DNA of 64,000 nt from Neobacillus soli NBRC 102451 (GCF_001591665.1 NZ_BCVI01000019.1:62001-126000); one strand, 5' to 3'. Shown: positions 37,294 through 46,978, counted from the first letter of the stretch. The notes: generated by a model not told the origin, from the sequence alone. Numbers and translations: made by a program.

Positions 37294-37318
37294 GAAGCTT
37301 TTAAAGCTTCCTTTTTTT
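37293..37318 (+). terminator. Terminator of the deacetylase gene
   Basis: GGAAGCT and AGCTTCC form a tight stem followed by seven Ts. The stem begins inside the stop codon. Confidence 0.85.
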
Positions 37319-37322
37319 ATTG

Positions 37323-37751
37323 TCACCTATCTATGAAAGACTGATTGAATTTTTTTAAAAGTTTTCCGAATGAATCTTTTTCCTCTTCCGACCAATCCTT
37401 TAAAAGTTCCGTTATTCTTTTTATTCGTGCCTGTTTGTATTCAATTAATTCCTTTGTTCCTAAATCAGTTATCTGCAGAGAGTATGCTCTTCCATCCAGG
37501 GGATCGGGAATTCTGTACACATATCCTTTTTGTTCTAAAGCTGCCGCTTGTCTGCTCACGGTGGAAATATCTAAACGGAATTCATCCGACAAAACTTTAA
37601 TTCCTGCAGATCCATTTGCTGATAATTGATGTAATAAAAGATAGGCGGATCGATCTAGCTTACTAATTTTTTTATTCGAGGTTATTGATGTTGTACGACG
37701 AATAAGGATCGCCAATTCTAGTTCAATGGTTTCTAACATATACTCATCCAT
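37323..37751 (-). CDS. MarR-family transcriptional regulator
   Basis: The 142-residue protein has the MarR winged-helix pattern: dimer helices at both ends and the recognition region GIKVLSDEFRLDISTVSRQAAALEQ-like (residues about 52-76), followed by the wing PDPLDGRAYSLQ. It is divergent from an MFS transporter gene with a long inverted repeat over the promoter between them, the standard repressor/efflux-pump arrangement. The ligand is unknown. Confidence 0.9.
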   Translation of the reverse strand: MDEYMLETIELELAILIRRTTSITSNKKISKLDRSAYLLLHQLSANGSAGIKVLSDEFRLDISTVSRQAAALEQKGYVYRIPDPLDGRAYSLQITDLGTKELIEYKQARIKRITELLKDWSEEEKDSFGKLLKKFNQSFIDR

Positions 37752-37841
37752 GTCTTTACTACCTCACTTTTCCCCTTATTTTCTATAACTCATGTTAACA
37801 TAATTCCATCCAGTATTCACAGCCCACACCAGTAATCAACA

Positions 37842-37869
37842 TTGACATAGTGATAAATAGTTGTATAAT
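37842..37869 (+). promoter_or_regulatory. Sigma-A promoter of the MFS gene
   Basis: TTGACA and TATAAT are both perfect and 16 bases apart. The -10 lies within the inverted repeat described next. Confidence 0.8.
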
Positions 37870-37896
37870 ACAATAACATAGTTTCATAATACAACT
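37859..37896. promoter_or_regulatory. Probable MarR operator
   Basis: AGTTGTATAAT (37859-37869) and its near-perfect inverse ATAATACAACT (37886-37896) flank 16 bases. The left arm covers the -10 element, so repressor binding would block the promoter. Confidence 0.6.
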
Positions 37897-37994
37897 TGTT
37901 TGTAGCAAAGGAAAATAATTGTTAGAGGATTGGAAAAAGAACAACCTTTTTAATAAAAAAAATTTACGGAAAATTCATTAAAGGAGAAGTGAGA

Positions 37995-39239
37995 ATGACA
38001 TCTTTATCAAAATCTAATGCACCAACTCCATCAAACAAGGCACTAGCTAACGGGGGGAAGGAAGGTTTACTTAGTCAGCCAAAGGCAGTCTGGGCAGTTT
38101 TTTTTGCAAGTATAATTGCCTTTATGGGGATTGGTCTTGTTGACCCGATTCTCCCTGCTATTGCCAAAAATTTAAATGCATCACATAGTGAAGTAACACT
38201 ACTTTTTACAAGCTATAATGCCGTTATGGCAGTCGCCATGCTTATTACCGGGGCGATTTCGTCTAGACTTGGTATCAAATGGACTTTGCTGACTGGTATC
38301 GTCATCATCGCCATATTTTCAGCGCTTGGAGGGTTATCCAACGGGATTTGGACACTTGTTGGGCTTCGCGGCGGCTGGGGCTTAGGGAACGCATTATTTG
38401 TAGCAACAGCGTTAGCGGCCATCGTATCCCTTTCAAATAGCGGAACAGCAAAAGCAATCATTTTATATGAAGCTGCAGTCGGGCTTGGGATTTCAGTTGG
38501 ACCCCTTGTCGGCGGCTGGTTAGGTGCTATGTCATGGAGAGGCCCATTTCTTGGGGTTGCTACATTGATGATTGTTGCTTTTATCGGTCTTTCTACCTTA
38601 ATGCCGAAAACTAGTACCAAAAACACAGTAAAATCTAAAACATCAATAATGGATCCGTTCCGTGCCCTGAAGCACCGTTCTCTTTTAGTATTAGGGATTG
38701 CGGCTGCCCTGTACAACTTTGGATTCTTTACCTTACTGGCTTACGCTCCTTTTGTAATGGGTTTAGACGAACATGGATTGGGCTTTGTATTCCTTGGCTG
38801 GGGTTTATTGCTGGCTATCACTTCTGTATTCATGGCACCAAAACTCCAGCAACGATTCGGAACCGTTAAATCTATGTGTATTATGTTAACCTTGTTTGCA
38901 CTTCTTCTACTTGTCATGGGTATCTGGACATCTACACAATGGGTTATTATTGCTGCAGTTATACTTGCAGGTGCCTTATTAGGGAATAACAATACGCTGA
39001 TTACTACCGCTGTAATGAACTCCGCTCCTGTTGAAAGGTCTACGGCATCGGCCGCATATAGCTTCCTGCGCTTTATCGGAGGAGCCATCGCACCCTTTCT
39101 TGCTGGTAAATTATCGGAGTGGTTTAATTCATCTGTTCCATTCATCGTCGGTGCAGGATTTGTGTTTCTATCGGTCCTGTTTATTTGGTTCAATAATAAG
39201 CATATAAAACATGTTGACGATGTTGAATCCGCCCATTGA
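37995..39239 (+). CDS. MFS transporter, probable drug or metabolite efflux
   Basis: The 414-residue protein has 12 predicted membrane helices. An MFS motif-A-like loop (SSRLGIKWTLL) lies between helices 2 and 3, and motif C-like GISVGPLVGGWLG in helix 5 is typical of drug:proton antiporters. The C-terminal tail is short. The ATG at 37995 has AAAGGAG 8 bases upstream. The divergent MarR gene and operator suggest induction by its cargo, which the sequence does not identify. Confidence 0.87.
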   Translation: MTSLSKSNAPTPSNKALANGGKEGLLSQPKAVWAVFFASIIAFMGIGLVDPILPAIAKNLNASHSEVTLLFTSYNAVMAVAMLITGAISSRLGIKWTLLTGIVIIAIFSALGGLSNGIWTLVGLRGGWGLGNALFVATALAAIVSLSNSGTAKAIILYEAAVGLGISVGPLVGGWLGAMSWRGPFLGVATLMIVAFIGLSTLMPKTSTKNTVKSKTSIMDPFRALKHRSLLVLGIAAALYNFGFFTLLAYAPFVMGLDEHGLGFVFLGWGLLLAITSVFMAPKLQQRFGTVKSMCIMLTLFALLLLVMGIWTSTQWVIIAAVILAGALLGNNNTLITTAVMNSAPVERSTASAAYSFLRFIGGAIAPFLAGKLSEWFNSSVPFIVGAGFVFLSVLFIWFNNKHIKHVDDVESAH

Positions 39240-39265
39240 TTTTATTTTTGAAAAAAGATGTTAAA

Positions 39266-39292
39266 AGGCCGAATACGTTGTCGGCCTCCTTT
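39266..39292. terminator. Bidirectional terminator
   Basis: AGGCCGA and TCGGCCT form a 7-bp GC-rich stem with an 8-base loop between the convergent MFS and AarF-like genes. T runs on both sides are short. Confidence 0.6.
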
Positions 39293-39299
39293 ACCATGT

Positions 39300-40907
39300 T
39301 CAGTTTATTTTCTTCAACCACTTTTTTTGTTTTACATGACATACTAAGTAAGCAATTAGTGAAACTCCAATTATCGCCGCGGATAACTGCCCAACAAAAG
39401 GATAATCCAAATAGATCCCGGAAAAACATCCGATCAATCCTAGTATTCCCAAAAAATACGACTGCTTTTTCTGATTTTCATAGATTAAAAAGCAAAATTC
39501 TCTTTGCTGTCCTGTTTCCTTCCATGCAAGAAGCCTTTGCGGCGTTTCTAAAATATCAGTAATCGAATGAAAGATATGAAATATCGGCTGGGAATGCATC
39601 CATTTCAATACTAGTTTCCATTTACTTTGGTTCCCATGATTTATCCATTTCAAAAAGGCAGGTTTGGCAATCTCCAAGAATTCTTGATTGGGGTTAATGG
39701 TATGAAGCATTCCCTCAATCGTAACAAAAGAACGGCCCAAGAAAATAAACCGGGTGGGTACTTGGATTGGAAGTGATTTGACAATATCGTTAAGGTCTTT
39801 TTTAATCTGAAAAAGATCCATTTCTTTCAATTGATTCAAATCAATCGTAAATGCTTCTTTTAGAATAGGTTCAATCGTTTTTGGATTCGTATCCTGAAGC
39901 AAAAAACCTAACTCCTTTAATACCTTTACTGCCATCGAGTAGTTTTTTGCCAAGATTGCCTGTAACAAATCTTGAAAATTTGCAGCATCTCTTTTAGAAA
40001 TTTCTCCCACCATGCCAAAATCTAGCAGAACAATCGTCCCATCTGATTTCACCAGTACATTCCCAGCATGTGGGTCCGCATGAAATACTCCCGCTTCTAG
40101 CCATTGTGGAATAAAAATTTCGAATAAACGCTGGGATAATTTTTTTCTATCAATGTCATAATAATCTAAAAAGTTACTATCTGTAATTCTAACGGCTTCC
40201 ACCCATTCCATAACCAGCACATGTGTAGTACTTAACTCAGGAAAAACCTTTGGGATTGCCATCCTGTTATATTTTCGAAAGCGGTGACGAAAGTGGTTAA
40301 TCGTTTCCAATTCTTTATTGAAATCTAATTCTCTTTGAATGACCATTCTTAGCTCTTGGTATAACATCTTAAAATTAATAAAGCCTTTCGGAATGGTTCC
40401 AAGGTGGCGGGCAAGCCAAATAATTATCGCTATTGACCGAAAGTCCGTTCGAATGATTGACTTGATTGTTGGGCGCTGCACCTTAACAGCAATCTCGGTT
40501 CCATCTTTTAACCGACCACGGTATACTTCCCCGATTGATGCGGAAGCCACTACTTTTGTATCTATCGACAGCAGTTTATCCTCTATTGGTCCACCCCATT
40601 CTCTCTCCAATACCTTTTTAATATCTTTCCAAGGTGAAGGTGGTACTTGATCAACTAAATCTTGTATCTGGTTTACAAAACTACTAGGAAGCAAATCCGC
40701 ACGAATGCTTAAAAATTGGCCTACCTTTATTAATAGTCCCTCTAACTTAAATAACAGCTGCCGAAATTCCTGGCCAATTCTTCCCCATAACTTTTCCCGT
40801 TCCGACTCCGATTTCTTGAGAATTCGATACCAGTAGACTCGAAACAAAACGGATAGGGTAAAGGACAGAATCCTCCACATTCGCAGCCATTTTCGATCAT
40901 ATTTCAT
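39300..40907 (-). CDS. AarF/UbiB/ABC1-family atypical kinase
   Basis: The 535-residue protein has the ABC1 kinase-like domain: KVGQFLSIRADLLPSSFVNQ as the family-specific motif, ASIGEVYRGRLKDG in the glycine-rich region, VAVKVQ-type lysine (IAVKVQRP), HADPHAGNV in the catalytic loop and LLDFGMVG in place of DFG. Two hydrophobic segments end the protein (about residues 490-530), so it is membrane-anchored. In other bacteria the family supports ubiquinone biosynthesis; in Bacillaceae, which use menaquinone, the role is undefined and may concern isoprenoid or lipid handling. It is a single-gene unit. Confidence 0.87.
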   Translation of the reverse strand: MKYDRKWLRMWRILSFTLSVLFRVYWYRILKKSESEREKLWGRIGQEFRQLLFKLEGLLIKVGQFLSIRADLLPSSFVNQIQDLVDQVPPSPWKDIKKVLEREWGGPIEDKLLSIDTKVVASASIGEVYRGRLKDGTEIAVKVQRPTIKSIIRTDFRSIAIIIWLARHLGTIPKGFINFKMLYQELRMVIQRELDFNKELETINHFRHRFRKYNRMAIPKVFPELSTTHVLVMEWVEAVRITDSNFLDYYDIDRKKLSQRLFEIFIPQWLEAGVFHADPHAGNVLVKSDGTIVLLDFGMVGEISKRDAANFQDLLQAILAKNYSMAVKVLKELGFLLQDTNPKTIEPILKEAFTIDLNQLKEMDLFQIKKDLNDIVKSLPIQVPTRFIFLGRSFVTIEGMLHTINPNQEFLEIAKPAFLKWINHGNQSKWKLVLKWMHSQPIFHIFHSITDILETPQRLLAWKETGQQREFCFLIYENQKKQSYFLGILGLIGCFSGIYLDYPFVGQLSAAIIGVSLIAYLVCHVKQKKWLKKIN

Positions 40908-41003
40908 TCACAAGCACCCTTTCCAGAACCTGCTAAATGTTAAGTCCTACCCATTTTACCAACATTTTACCGTAAAAGTATAGACCCATGATCGATAGGC
41001 AGC

Positions 41004-41031
41004 AAAAAGCCAGGCTTATGATGCCTGGCTT
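41004..41031 (-). terminator. Terminator of the purine permease gene
   Basis: AAGCCAGGC and GCCTGGCTT form a 9-bp stem with a 7-base loop, followed on the minus strand by a T run. Confidence 0.87.
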
Positions 41032-41034
41032 AAA

Positions 41035-42321
41035 TTATATGGAACCCAAGATAAAATAAATCAAAAAGAAAAAGGCGATAACATACATCGTAATAGAAAC
41101 CTCGCTTCTCCGGCCAGTGACCAGCTTGAGAATCGGATAGGCGATAAAACCGAAGGCAATCCCATTGGCAATACTAAAGGATAATGGCATTATTGCCATC
41201 ATTAAGTAGGCGGGAAAAGCTTCTGTAAAGTCATCAAATGGTATTTCCTTCAGCGATTGAACCATCAGACAGCCGACAATGATGAGGACAGGTGCAATCG
41301 CCGCATTTGGTATCACTTTAAAAAGCGGAATCAGAAACAATGCAGGAATAAACAGCAGACCTGCCGTTAACGAGGTTAAGCCCGTTCTCCCGCCTGCGGC
41401 AATACCTGTTGCCGACTCTGCAGCTGTCGTTGTCGGGCTGCAGCCAAAAAGTCCCGCACCGATAATCGAAAAGGCATTGGCCTGAAATGATTTCCTGAAC
41501 TTCGATTTATCTGGAAGCATGCCAAGTTGAGAACCCATATTTTGAAAAATAATGACCATCGATAAAGAGAACACAGCCGTCCAAAAATTAACCGTACCAA
41601 TCTGACTAAAATCAAAGGCAAAAAGGATCTTATCGTACCCTCTAAAGGAGAAACTAAAATCACGTAACGATGAAAAATCAACAATCCCCAGTAATCCGCC
41701 AATAACTGTACCTGCGATAATCCCAATCAGGAAATTCCCCTTCACATTTCGTAAGAAAAGTGGAACTAAAATGATCAAAGTAAGCAAGGTTGTTAAGGCA
41801 ATTGGACTCCCAAGATCACCTAGTTTGACAAATGTCCCCTCGCCCGCAACAATTATTCCACCATTTTTTAATCCTAAAAAGGCAATAAAAAAGCCAATTC
41901 CCGCTGTCATTGCGTTTATCATCGACTTTGGAATGGAGCGTGATAAATAAACCGCCCCTTTCGTTATTGTCATCAAGGTAAAAACAATACCTGCCAGGAA
42001 GACAACTGCAAGTGCTTGCTGCCACGTGAGTCCTAATGAAAAGACGAGAGTAAAGACAAAAAAAGCATTATCTCCCATCCCAGGGACAATAATTAATGGC
42101 GAATTGGCCCAAAGTGCCATTAACATACAGCCCATAAAGCAGCAAATCACCGTTGCAATGGTTACGGCTTCATATGGCATGCCGGTTTTACTTAATATCG
42201 CCCCATTGACTACGATAATATAAGCAACCGTCATAAATGAAGTTAAACCGGCAAGAACCTCGGTCCGGAAACTCGAATTTTCTCTTTGAATATAAAATAG
42301 CTTATCTAATCGTTTCTTCAA
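41035..42321 (-). CDS. AzgA-type purine (hypoxanthine/guanine) permease
   Basis: The 428-residue protein has about 12-14 membrane helices and the AzgA/PbuG features FRTEVLAGLTSFMTVAYI, VPGMGDNAFF and CSPTTTAAESATGIAAGGRTGL. It should import hypoxanthine, guanine or adenine with protons. B. subtilis has two such carriers, PbuG and PbuO, and I cannot tell which is closer. The start is a TTG with AAAGGGGT upstream. No purine riboswitch is visible in the short leader, unlike B. subtilis pbuG. The gene is divergent from a Crp/Fnr regulator. Confidence 0.88.
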   Translation of the reverse strand: MKKRLDKLFYIQRENSSFRTEVLAGLTSFMTVAYIIVVNGAILSKTGMPYEAVTIATVICCFMGCMLMALWANSPLIIVPGMGDNAFFVFTLVFSLGLTWQQALAVVFLAGIVFTLMTITKGAVYLSRSIPKSMINAMTAGIGFFIAFLGLKNGGIIVAGEGTFVKLGDLGSPIALTTLLTLIILVPLFLRNVKGNFLIGIIAGTVIGGLLGIVDFSSLRDFSFSFRGYDKILFAFDFSQIGTVNFWTAVFSLSMVIIFQNMGSQLGMLPDKSKFRKSFQANAFSIIGAGLFGCSPTTTAAESATGIAAGGRTGLTSLTAGLLFIPALFLIPLFKVIPNAAIAPVLIIVGCLMVQSLKEIPFDDFTEAFPAYLMMAIMPLSFSIANGIAFGFIAYPILKLVTGRRSEVSITMYVIAFFFLIYFILGSI

Positions 42322-42433
42322 CCAAAATTACCCCTTTTTTTGTACGAGTTTAATCGTCCAAATAGTGTTATAATTATTTTTGCCACTTGTTATTTAACTC
42401 ATCAAGATCTCCATGTCGAAAGGATGTATATTT

Positions 42434-43150
42434 ATGATTTCCAACATCTCAGAAATTGCGATTTTCTCTGATATTCCTGAGGTTGACTTCCCACGTATCC
42501 TTCCACTGCTTAGGGAACGAAATTTTAAAAAGAACCATATCCTCATGTTTGAAAATGATCAAAGTGAGGATGTTTACATCATTCGGTCAGGTATGGTGAA
42601 GGTTTTTCGTATTCATGAAGGGAAGGAGATCATTCTGAGTATTTCCATGCCTGGAGATATCCTCGGAGAAGTTGAGGCCTTGTCGAGTGACAATCATCGA
42701 ATTTCTTCCATTGAAGCACTTGAAAATGTTTCAGTTTGGCAAATTACAAAACAGGATTTCCTGAAAATTGTCGACAAATATCCTTCTGTTTTAAGAAAAG
42801 CTTATATGATTCTCGTTGAACGGACCAGAATGCTCAACCGCTTGATTCGCTATTTAACCTTCTATGATGTACGTACGAAAGTTGCAAATTTACTTATGGA
42901 TCTCTATTATAATTTCGGGAAACCAAGTGGCGATATTTTTAAAATCGACCTAAAAATGAGTCAATCCATACTTGCTAGTATGCTGGGTGTAACTAGAGAA
43001 TCCATCTCAAAAATATTAGGAGATTTTCAAAATGAAGGACTTATCGATATACGTGAAAAGTATTTTTACCTTTTAGACAAGAACCAGTTGGAAGTAATAT
43101 GCAGTCAAACAGAAGAGGTTCCAACGCTTCGGAAGTGGTCTAACCTTTAG
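42434..43150 (+). CDS. Crp/Fnr-family transcriptional regulator
   Basis: The 238-residue protein has an N-terminal cyclic-nucleotide-binding-like beta-barrel (about residues 10-120, with EDVYIIRSGMVKVFRIHEG and PGDILGEVEAL) and a C-terminal HTH (SQSILASMLGVTRESISKIL). The barrel lacks the four N-terminal cysteines of FNR and the cAMP-contact motif is not obvious, so its effector is unknown. The ATG at 42434 follows AAAGGA. It is divergent from the purine permease. Confidence 0.88.
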   Translation: MISNISEIAIFSDIPEVDFPRILPLLRERNFKKNHILMFENDQSEDVYIIRSGMVKVFRIHEGKEIILSISMPGDILGEVEALSSDNHRISSIEALENVSVWQITKQDFLKIVDKYPSVLRKAYMILVERTRMLNRLIRYLTFYDVRTKVANLLMDLYYNFGKPSGDIFKIDLKMSQSILASMLGVTRESISKILGDFQNEGLIDIREKYFYLLDKNQLEVICSQTEEVPTLRKWSNL

Positions 43151-43383
43151 TCAGGTCACCCTCCAATAATAACAAATGAAAGCATTCCATTTCAGTTACC
43201 ACGCCAACAAATATTTTGTTAACTGGTTCACAAAAATAAGGTTATCCTATTAACTGAATCTAACTTTGCCAAATGATCAGTAAATTTCACAAAATATGGT
43301 TTATTAACATGAACAACTTTAGATTACATTGGATAGAAAAAATAAACTTTGATACCAATCAAATTTCCAATAATTATTTTCAT

Positions 43384-43418
43384 AAACATAGCGAACAGTG
43401 AAATTGTCCGCTATGTTT
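43384..43418. repeat. Palindromic repeat, copy A (CGAACAGTG family)
   Basis: AAACATAGCG and CGCTATGTTT form a 10-bp stem, with the shared core GCGAACAGTG on the left arm and a degenerate right arm. It lies 30 bases beyond the stop of the YhgE-like gene and could be its terminator, although the T run is weak. The 297-base gap that holds it has no gene. Confidence 0.6.
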
Positions 43419-43447
43419 AAAGACGCTGTTTTTTAAAGGGAATTTAC

Positions 43448-45475
43448 CTATGGAATGATCTTAGTAGATCTAGCCCTTTCCGCTGATTGTTGAATTGGCT
43501 TACTTAAAGGTTTTTTCAATACAAGCGCTAAAAGAAGGCTGGCGGCAACAAAAACAAGTAAAAATAGGACATCCTTTATAACTACCTCATTCACCATCCC
43601 CCCTACCGTTTCACGGAGCATGCTGACCGCATAGGTAAATGGCATGAAAGGATAAATCGTTTGGAAAAAGTGAGAGGTCGTACTAATCGGAAAGGTCGCG
43701 CCAGAGCTGGAGATTTGAAGCACTAAAAAAATGATAGCTAAACCTTTTCCGATATTACCAAACACCGAACATAAGGTATACGTGATAATAATAAACACCA
43801 TGCTGATAAACATACTCAATAGTACAAACCAAAGTTTATCTACGGCGTATGTATGAATTAAAAACAAATCACCAAGAGCGACAATGGCTCCTTGGAAGAT
43901 TCCTATCGTTAAAAACGTGAATAACCTTCCCAAATAGAGATGGTACCCCCTGTAACTATTATCGGGGTTTTCAACATCTACTCTTAAAGAGGCAATTAGA
44001 AGAGTGGCTCCTACCCAAAGGGCCAGCATTGTATAAAAGGGTGCCATCGCTGAACCGTAGTTTGGAATGGGAAAGATCCGCTTCGTTTTCAAAAGGATAG
44101 GACTTGATAAAAAACTGCTCTCTTTTTGCGGATCATGCGTTAGGAATTGAATGAGATTGTTCATATCCACACTGCTTTCAAACCTGCGGATCTTATCGGC
44201 GGCACTCCTTATACTTGCTTCAAATCCCGGGAGATCGTTTCGAGCTAAATCTGCAGCTTTATGGACGACCTTTACTAGTTCAGGAAGCTTTGTTCTAACA
44301 AGGTCTGCCGCTTTACGAATATCTTCCTCTGCTTTCGGCAAATCAGTTCGCACAAAGTCTGCCGCCTTATGCATTTTTTGCTCAACAGTTGGCAAATCAT
44401 TTTTAAAAAATAAGGCTGTTGAGTTAATACCCCCTGCCACCTTGTCCACTTTCTGTTGAAGAGCCACATGTATTTCATGGATACTTCCATGGATTTTTAC
44501 TAGTTCTTCATATAGCCGATTTAACTGCTCTTGATTTGCTGTGGTGTCAGCCTGATTTGTGTTCTCGGCACTATCAATCGCCTGTTTAATATTTGCCTCT
44601 ATTTCAGACAAATTCGCTGCCGCCTCAGAGATAATATCGCTAGCATGCTTTATGTCTGTAAACTTCCCTTGCAGCTCTTCCACCGTGTCACCTGCCTCAT
44701 GGACAAGCGGCAATTTAGCTTCGACCTTTAATATACTGGTGCCTGCCTGCTGAATTTCGGGTATTCTTTGTTCTAGCTCGATAATCTTCTGGCCCTTTTC
44801 CTGAATTTCCGGCAGCTTCCCCTCAAGTTCAATTGCCTTTTTTCCCATTTTCTCTATCTGTGGCAGTGCCTTCTCTAGGTCAAAGATTTGTTTTTCAACC
44901 TTATGAATGGACGGTAATTCTTGCTCTAACTCCACGCCAGCCTTATGAAACCCTGAAAAAATCGCGTCACCCACTGTTTTAATAAAGGCTTGCGATATTT
45001 GAGCTGTAACGCTCGACGCCCCCGAACTGGCAATTTTCGGTGCCACTGCATTGATTTTTTCATTTACAGCGAACTCTATTTTCGGTTTTTTGGGGTTCAC
45101 CTCCAAAATACTCGTAAGCTTCTTCGAAAAATCCTTTGGAATAATCAAATAAGCATAATAGTTTCCTTTCTCTACACCACTTACCGCTTCGCTTCGATTA
45201 ACAAACACCCAGCCTAGCTTATGATTCTTTTTCAAGCTTTTTATTGTTTCATTTCCAACATTCATTTTCTTCCCGCTAACCTCTGCTCCTTCATCCTCGT
45301 TAGCAACGGCCACCCGAATCCCTGAGGTATTACTATATGGATCCCACATAGATTTAATATTCACCCATGCGTATGCAGAAGGGAGGACCATTAGTGCCCC
45401 TATCAACAATGCCACAGTAGGAACGCTAAATATATTTTTCCAATCCGTTTTATAAATGTGCCAAACCTTTCCCAT
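43448..45475 (-). CDS. YhgE/Pip-domain membrane protein
   Basis: The 675-residue protein starts with a cytoplasmic segment and one membrane helix (about residues 15-35), then the YhgE/Pip extracellular domain (YAWVNIKSMWDPYSNT, VAVANEDEGAEV). A long coiled region follows with internal repeats of about 18-20 residues, such as HKAADLARNDLP and the LPEIQ units. The C-terminal third has five or six helices of the ABC-2 permease type. Relatives include phage-infection protein Pip and the type VII secretion component YueB/EsaA, but no WXG100 or EccC gene is near. The ATG at 45475 follows GGGTGGGGG. Confidence 0.85.
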   Translation of the reverse strand: MGKVWHIYKTDWKNIFSVPTVALLIGALMVLPSAYAWVNIKSMWDPYSNTSGIRVAVANEDEGAEVSGKKMNVGNETIKSLKKNHKLGWVFVNRSEAVSGVEKGNYYAYLIIPKDFSKKLTSILEVNPKKPKIEFAVNEKINAVAPKIASSGASSVTAQISQAFIKTVGDAIFSGFHKAGVELEQELPSIHKVEKQIFDLEKALPQIEKMGKKAIELEGKLPEIQEKGQKIIELEQRIPEIQQAGTSILKVEAKLPLVHEAGDTVEELQGKFTDIKHASDIISEAAANLSEIEANIKQAIDSAENTNQADTTANQEQLNRLYEELVKIHGSIHEIHVALQQKVDKVAGGINSTALFFKNDLPTVEQKMHKAADFVRTDLPKAEEDIRKAADLVRTKLPELVKVVHKAADLARNDLPGFEASIRSAADKIRRFESSVDMNNLIQFLTHDPQKESSFLSSPILLKTKRIFPIPNYGSAMAPFYTMLALWVGATLLIASLRVDVENPDNSYRGYHLYLGRLFTFLTIGIFQGAIVALGDLFLIHTYAVDKLWFVLLSMFISMVFIIITYTLCSVFGNIGKGLAIIFLVLQISSSGATFPISTTSHFFQTIYPFMPFTYAVSMLRETVGGMVNEVVIKDVLFLLVFVAASLLLALVLKKPLSKPIQQSAERARSTKIIP

Positions 45476-45626
45476 TTCCCCCACCCTTAACAAGTTTTAT
45501 CATTCCTTTATCATTCACTATTTACAATGAAAGATTCAGGAAATGGGAAAGACTTGTTTCGAAAAATAATTTCTATTCAAAAAGGGAAAATTAAAAGAAA
45601 CATTTGAACAAAGGGGCTTTATTCTT

Positions 45627-46346
45627 ATGATATGGTTTCGTTTAGTTGTCGTATTCATTTGTTCTTATTCGATTGTCCAAACGAATGCCATGGCAGAGAT
45701 GATAAAGAGAAAGCAAGTGGAACCTACTGGACAAGTAGTTTGGGAAGTTCCTACAAAGAAAAAGGTCATAGCGTTAACATTTGACGATGGACCTCATCCC
45801 AAATATACATTACAGATTCTTGCTCTCCTTAAACAATACGAAGCGCATGCTACATTTTTCCAGATAGGATACAAAATGGAGCGCTATCCGGAGGTTGTAC
45901 AGCAAGTAGTTCTGGATGGCCATGAACTGGGCAATCATTCAATGTCACATACCTATGAAAATAAAGCCGGATTTAAACGTATGCGCTTAGAAATAACCCG
46001 GGCAGAACGAATTATACAAAGGTATCAACAAAACAATCCGAAGTTGTTCCGCCCCCCTGGTGGATATATAGATTATAACTTACTAAGAGAAGTAAAAGAT
46101 AAGGGGTATAAAGTAATACTTTGGTCCTATCATCAGGACCCCAATGATTGGGCTTTACCTGGGGCAAAAATAATTTCGGATCATGTGATTCGTCATGCAA
46201 GAGATGGTGATATTGTTCTATTACATGACGGGGGCGGCAATCGCAATCAAACCATTCAAGCACTTAAAACCCTTCTGCCAACCCTTAAAAAACATGGTTA
46301 TCAATTTGTAAGTATATCTGAGTTACTAGAGTATAAAAATCACTGA
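45627..46346 (+). CDS. Polysaccharide deacetylase (PdaA/PdaB-like)
   Basis: The 239-residue protein has an N-terminal signal peptide and a NodB domain with all five motifs: LTFDDGPH, HELGNHSMSH, RPPGGYID, the tryptophan in SYHQDPNDWA and VLLHDGGGN. It should deacetylate peptidoglycan or a related glycan outside the cell; in spore formers such enzymes help shape cortex or cell wall. The ATG at 45627 has AAAGGGG upstream. Confidence 0.87.
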   Translation: MIWFRLVVVFICSYSIVQTNAMAEMIKRKQVEPTGQVVWEVPTKKKVIALTFDDGPHPKYTLQILALLKQYEAHATFFQIGYKMERYPEVVQQVVLDGHELGNHSMSHTYENKAGFKRMRLEITRAERIIQRYQQNNPKLFRPPGGYIDYNLLREVKDKGYKVILWSYHQDPNDWALPGAKIISDHVIRHARDGDIVLLHDGGGNRNQTIQALKTLLPTLKKHGYQFVSISELLEYKNH

Positions 46347-46352
46347 TCACAA

Positions 46353-46403
46353 AAAGAGAACGGAACGAACAGTGCCTGTCACTGTTCGCATACCGTTCTC
46401 TTT
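46353..46403. terminator. Bidirectional terminator containing palindromic repeat copy B
   Basis: AAAGAGAACGG and CCGTTCTCTTT form the outer 11-bp stem; CGAACAGTG and CACTGTTCG form an inner 9-bp stem with loop CCTGT. It lies between convergent genes. The inner stem is the same core as in the repeats at 43384 and 48852. Confidence 0.75.
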
Positions 46404-46978
46404 CAATATTGAGTCTTAATGGCAGTTGCCCTGAATAAAAGTCTTGATATTCTTTGACTTAAACCCATCCAAATCAAACTATATAACAGAGAAAACAGGA
46501 AGATGAGTAAAGCTATTTTAATATCAAAGGAATGTGAAACCGAGGGACCTAAGATAGGAAACCTAAGCAGATAAAGTAAAATCATAATTCCAATGGAAAG
46601 TGCAGCACCACCAAATACTGTGATGATAATCCAATTCCTCCACCACTTAAAGGCCATACCGAGCGCAACTCCTAACAGCCCGGTTGTAAGCGAAAAAACA
46701 AGCAGCTCACTTGGTTGAAGAATCGCTAATAATAAAATGGTTAGGAAGTACGACATAAAACCAATCCTAAATGACAGCATGGTTGACAGCACAATCGTTA
46801 GTGTAGCAAGGATACTTAGTGCATATCCAAATCCAACAAATATACCTGCGGACTGAAAAATTGCTGCAAAGGCGGCCAAGACAGAGCCTATTACTAATTT
46901 TGTTGTATTCGAATAGGGGCAGTAACTTTTCGCTCGGGAATTTATGTATGCCTGACGGTGATTTAGACGCTCTTTCAT
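46403..46978 (-). CDS. Uncharacterised multi-pass membrane protein
   Basis: The 191-residue protein has a basic cytoplasmic N-terminus (MKERLNHRQAYINSRAKSY) and five or six hydrophobic helices filling the rest, with no catalytic motif. I do not recognise the family; the fold could be that of a small transporter S-component-like or structural membrane protein. The ATG at 46978 follows AAGGGAGGGGG, whereas the longer frame from 47053 has no comparable site. Confidence 0.7.
   Translation of the reverse strand: MKERLNHRQAYINSRAKSYCPYSNTTKLVIGSVLAAFAAIFQSAGIFVGFGYALSILATLTIVLSTMLSFRIGFMSYFLTILLLAILQPSELLVFSLTTGLLGVALGMAFKWWRNWIIITVFGGAALSIGIMILLYLLRFPILGPSVSHSFDIKIALLIFLFSLLYSLIWMGLSQRISRLLFRATAIKTQY

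Noticed and set aside
42322-42433. Possible purine riboswitch before the AzgA-type permease
   Set aside because: The leader is short and none of the conserved purine-aptamer loop sequences is present.
44151-44490. Repeated DNA within the YhgE-like gene as a possible repeat array
   Set aside because: The repetition follows protein repeats of about 18-20 residues in a coiled region, not DNA repeats or CRISPR spacers.
43448-45475. Type VII secretion locus
   Set aside because: Only a YhgE/Pip-domain protein is present; no WXG100, EccC or EssB-like gene is nearby.
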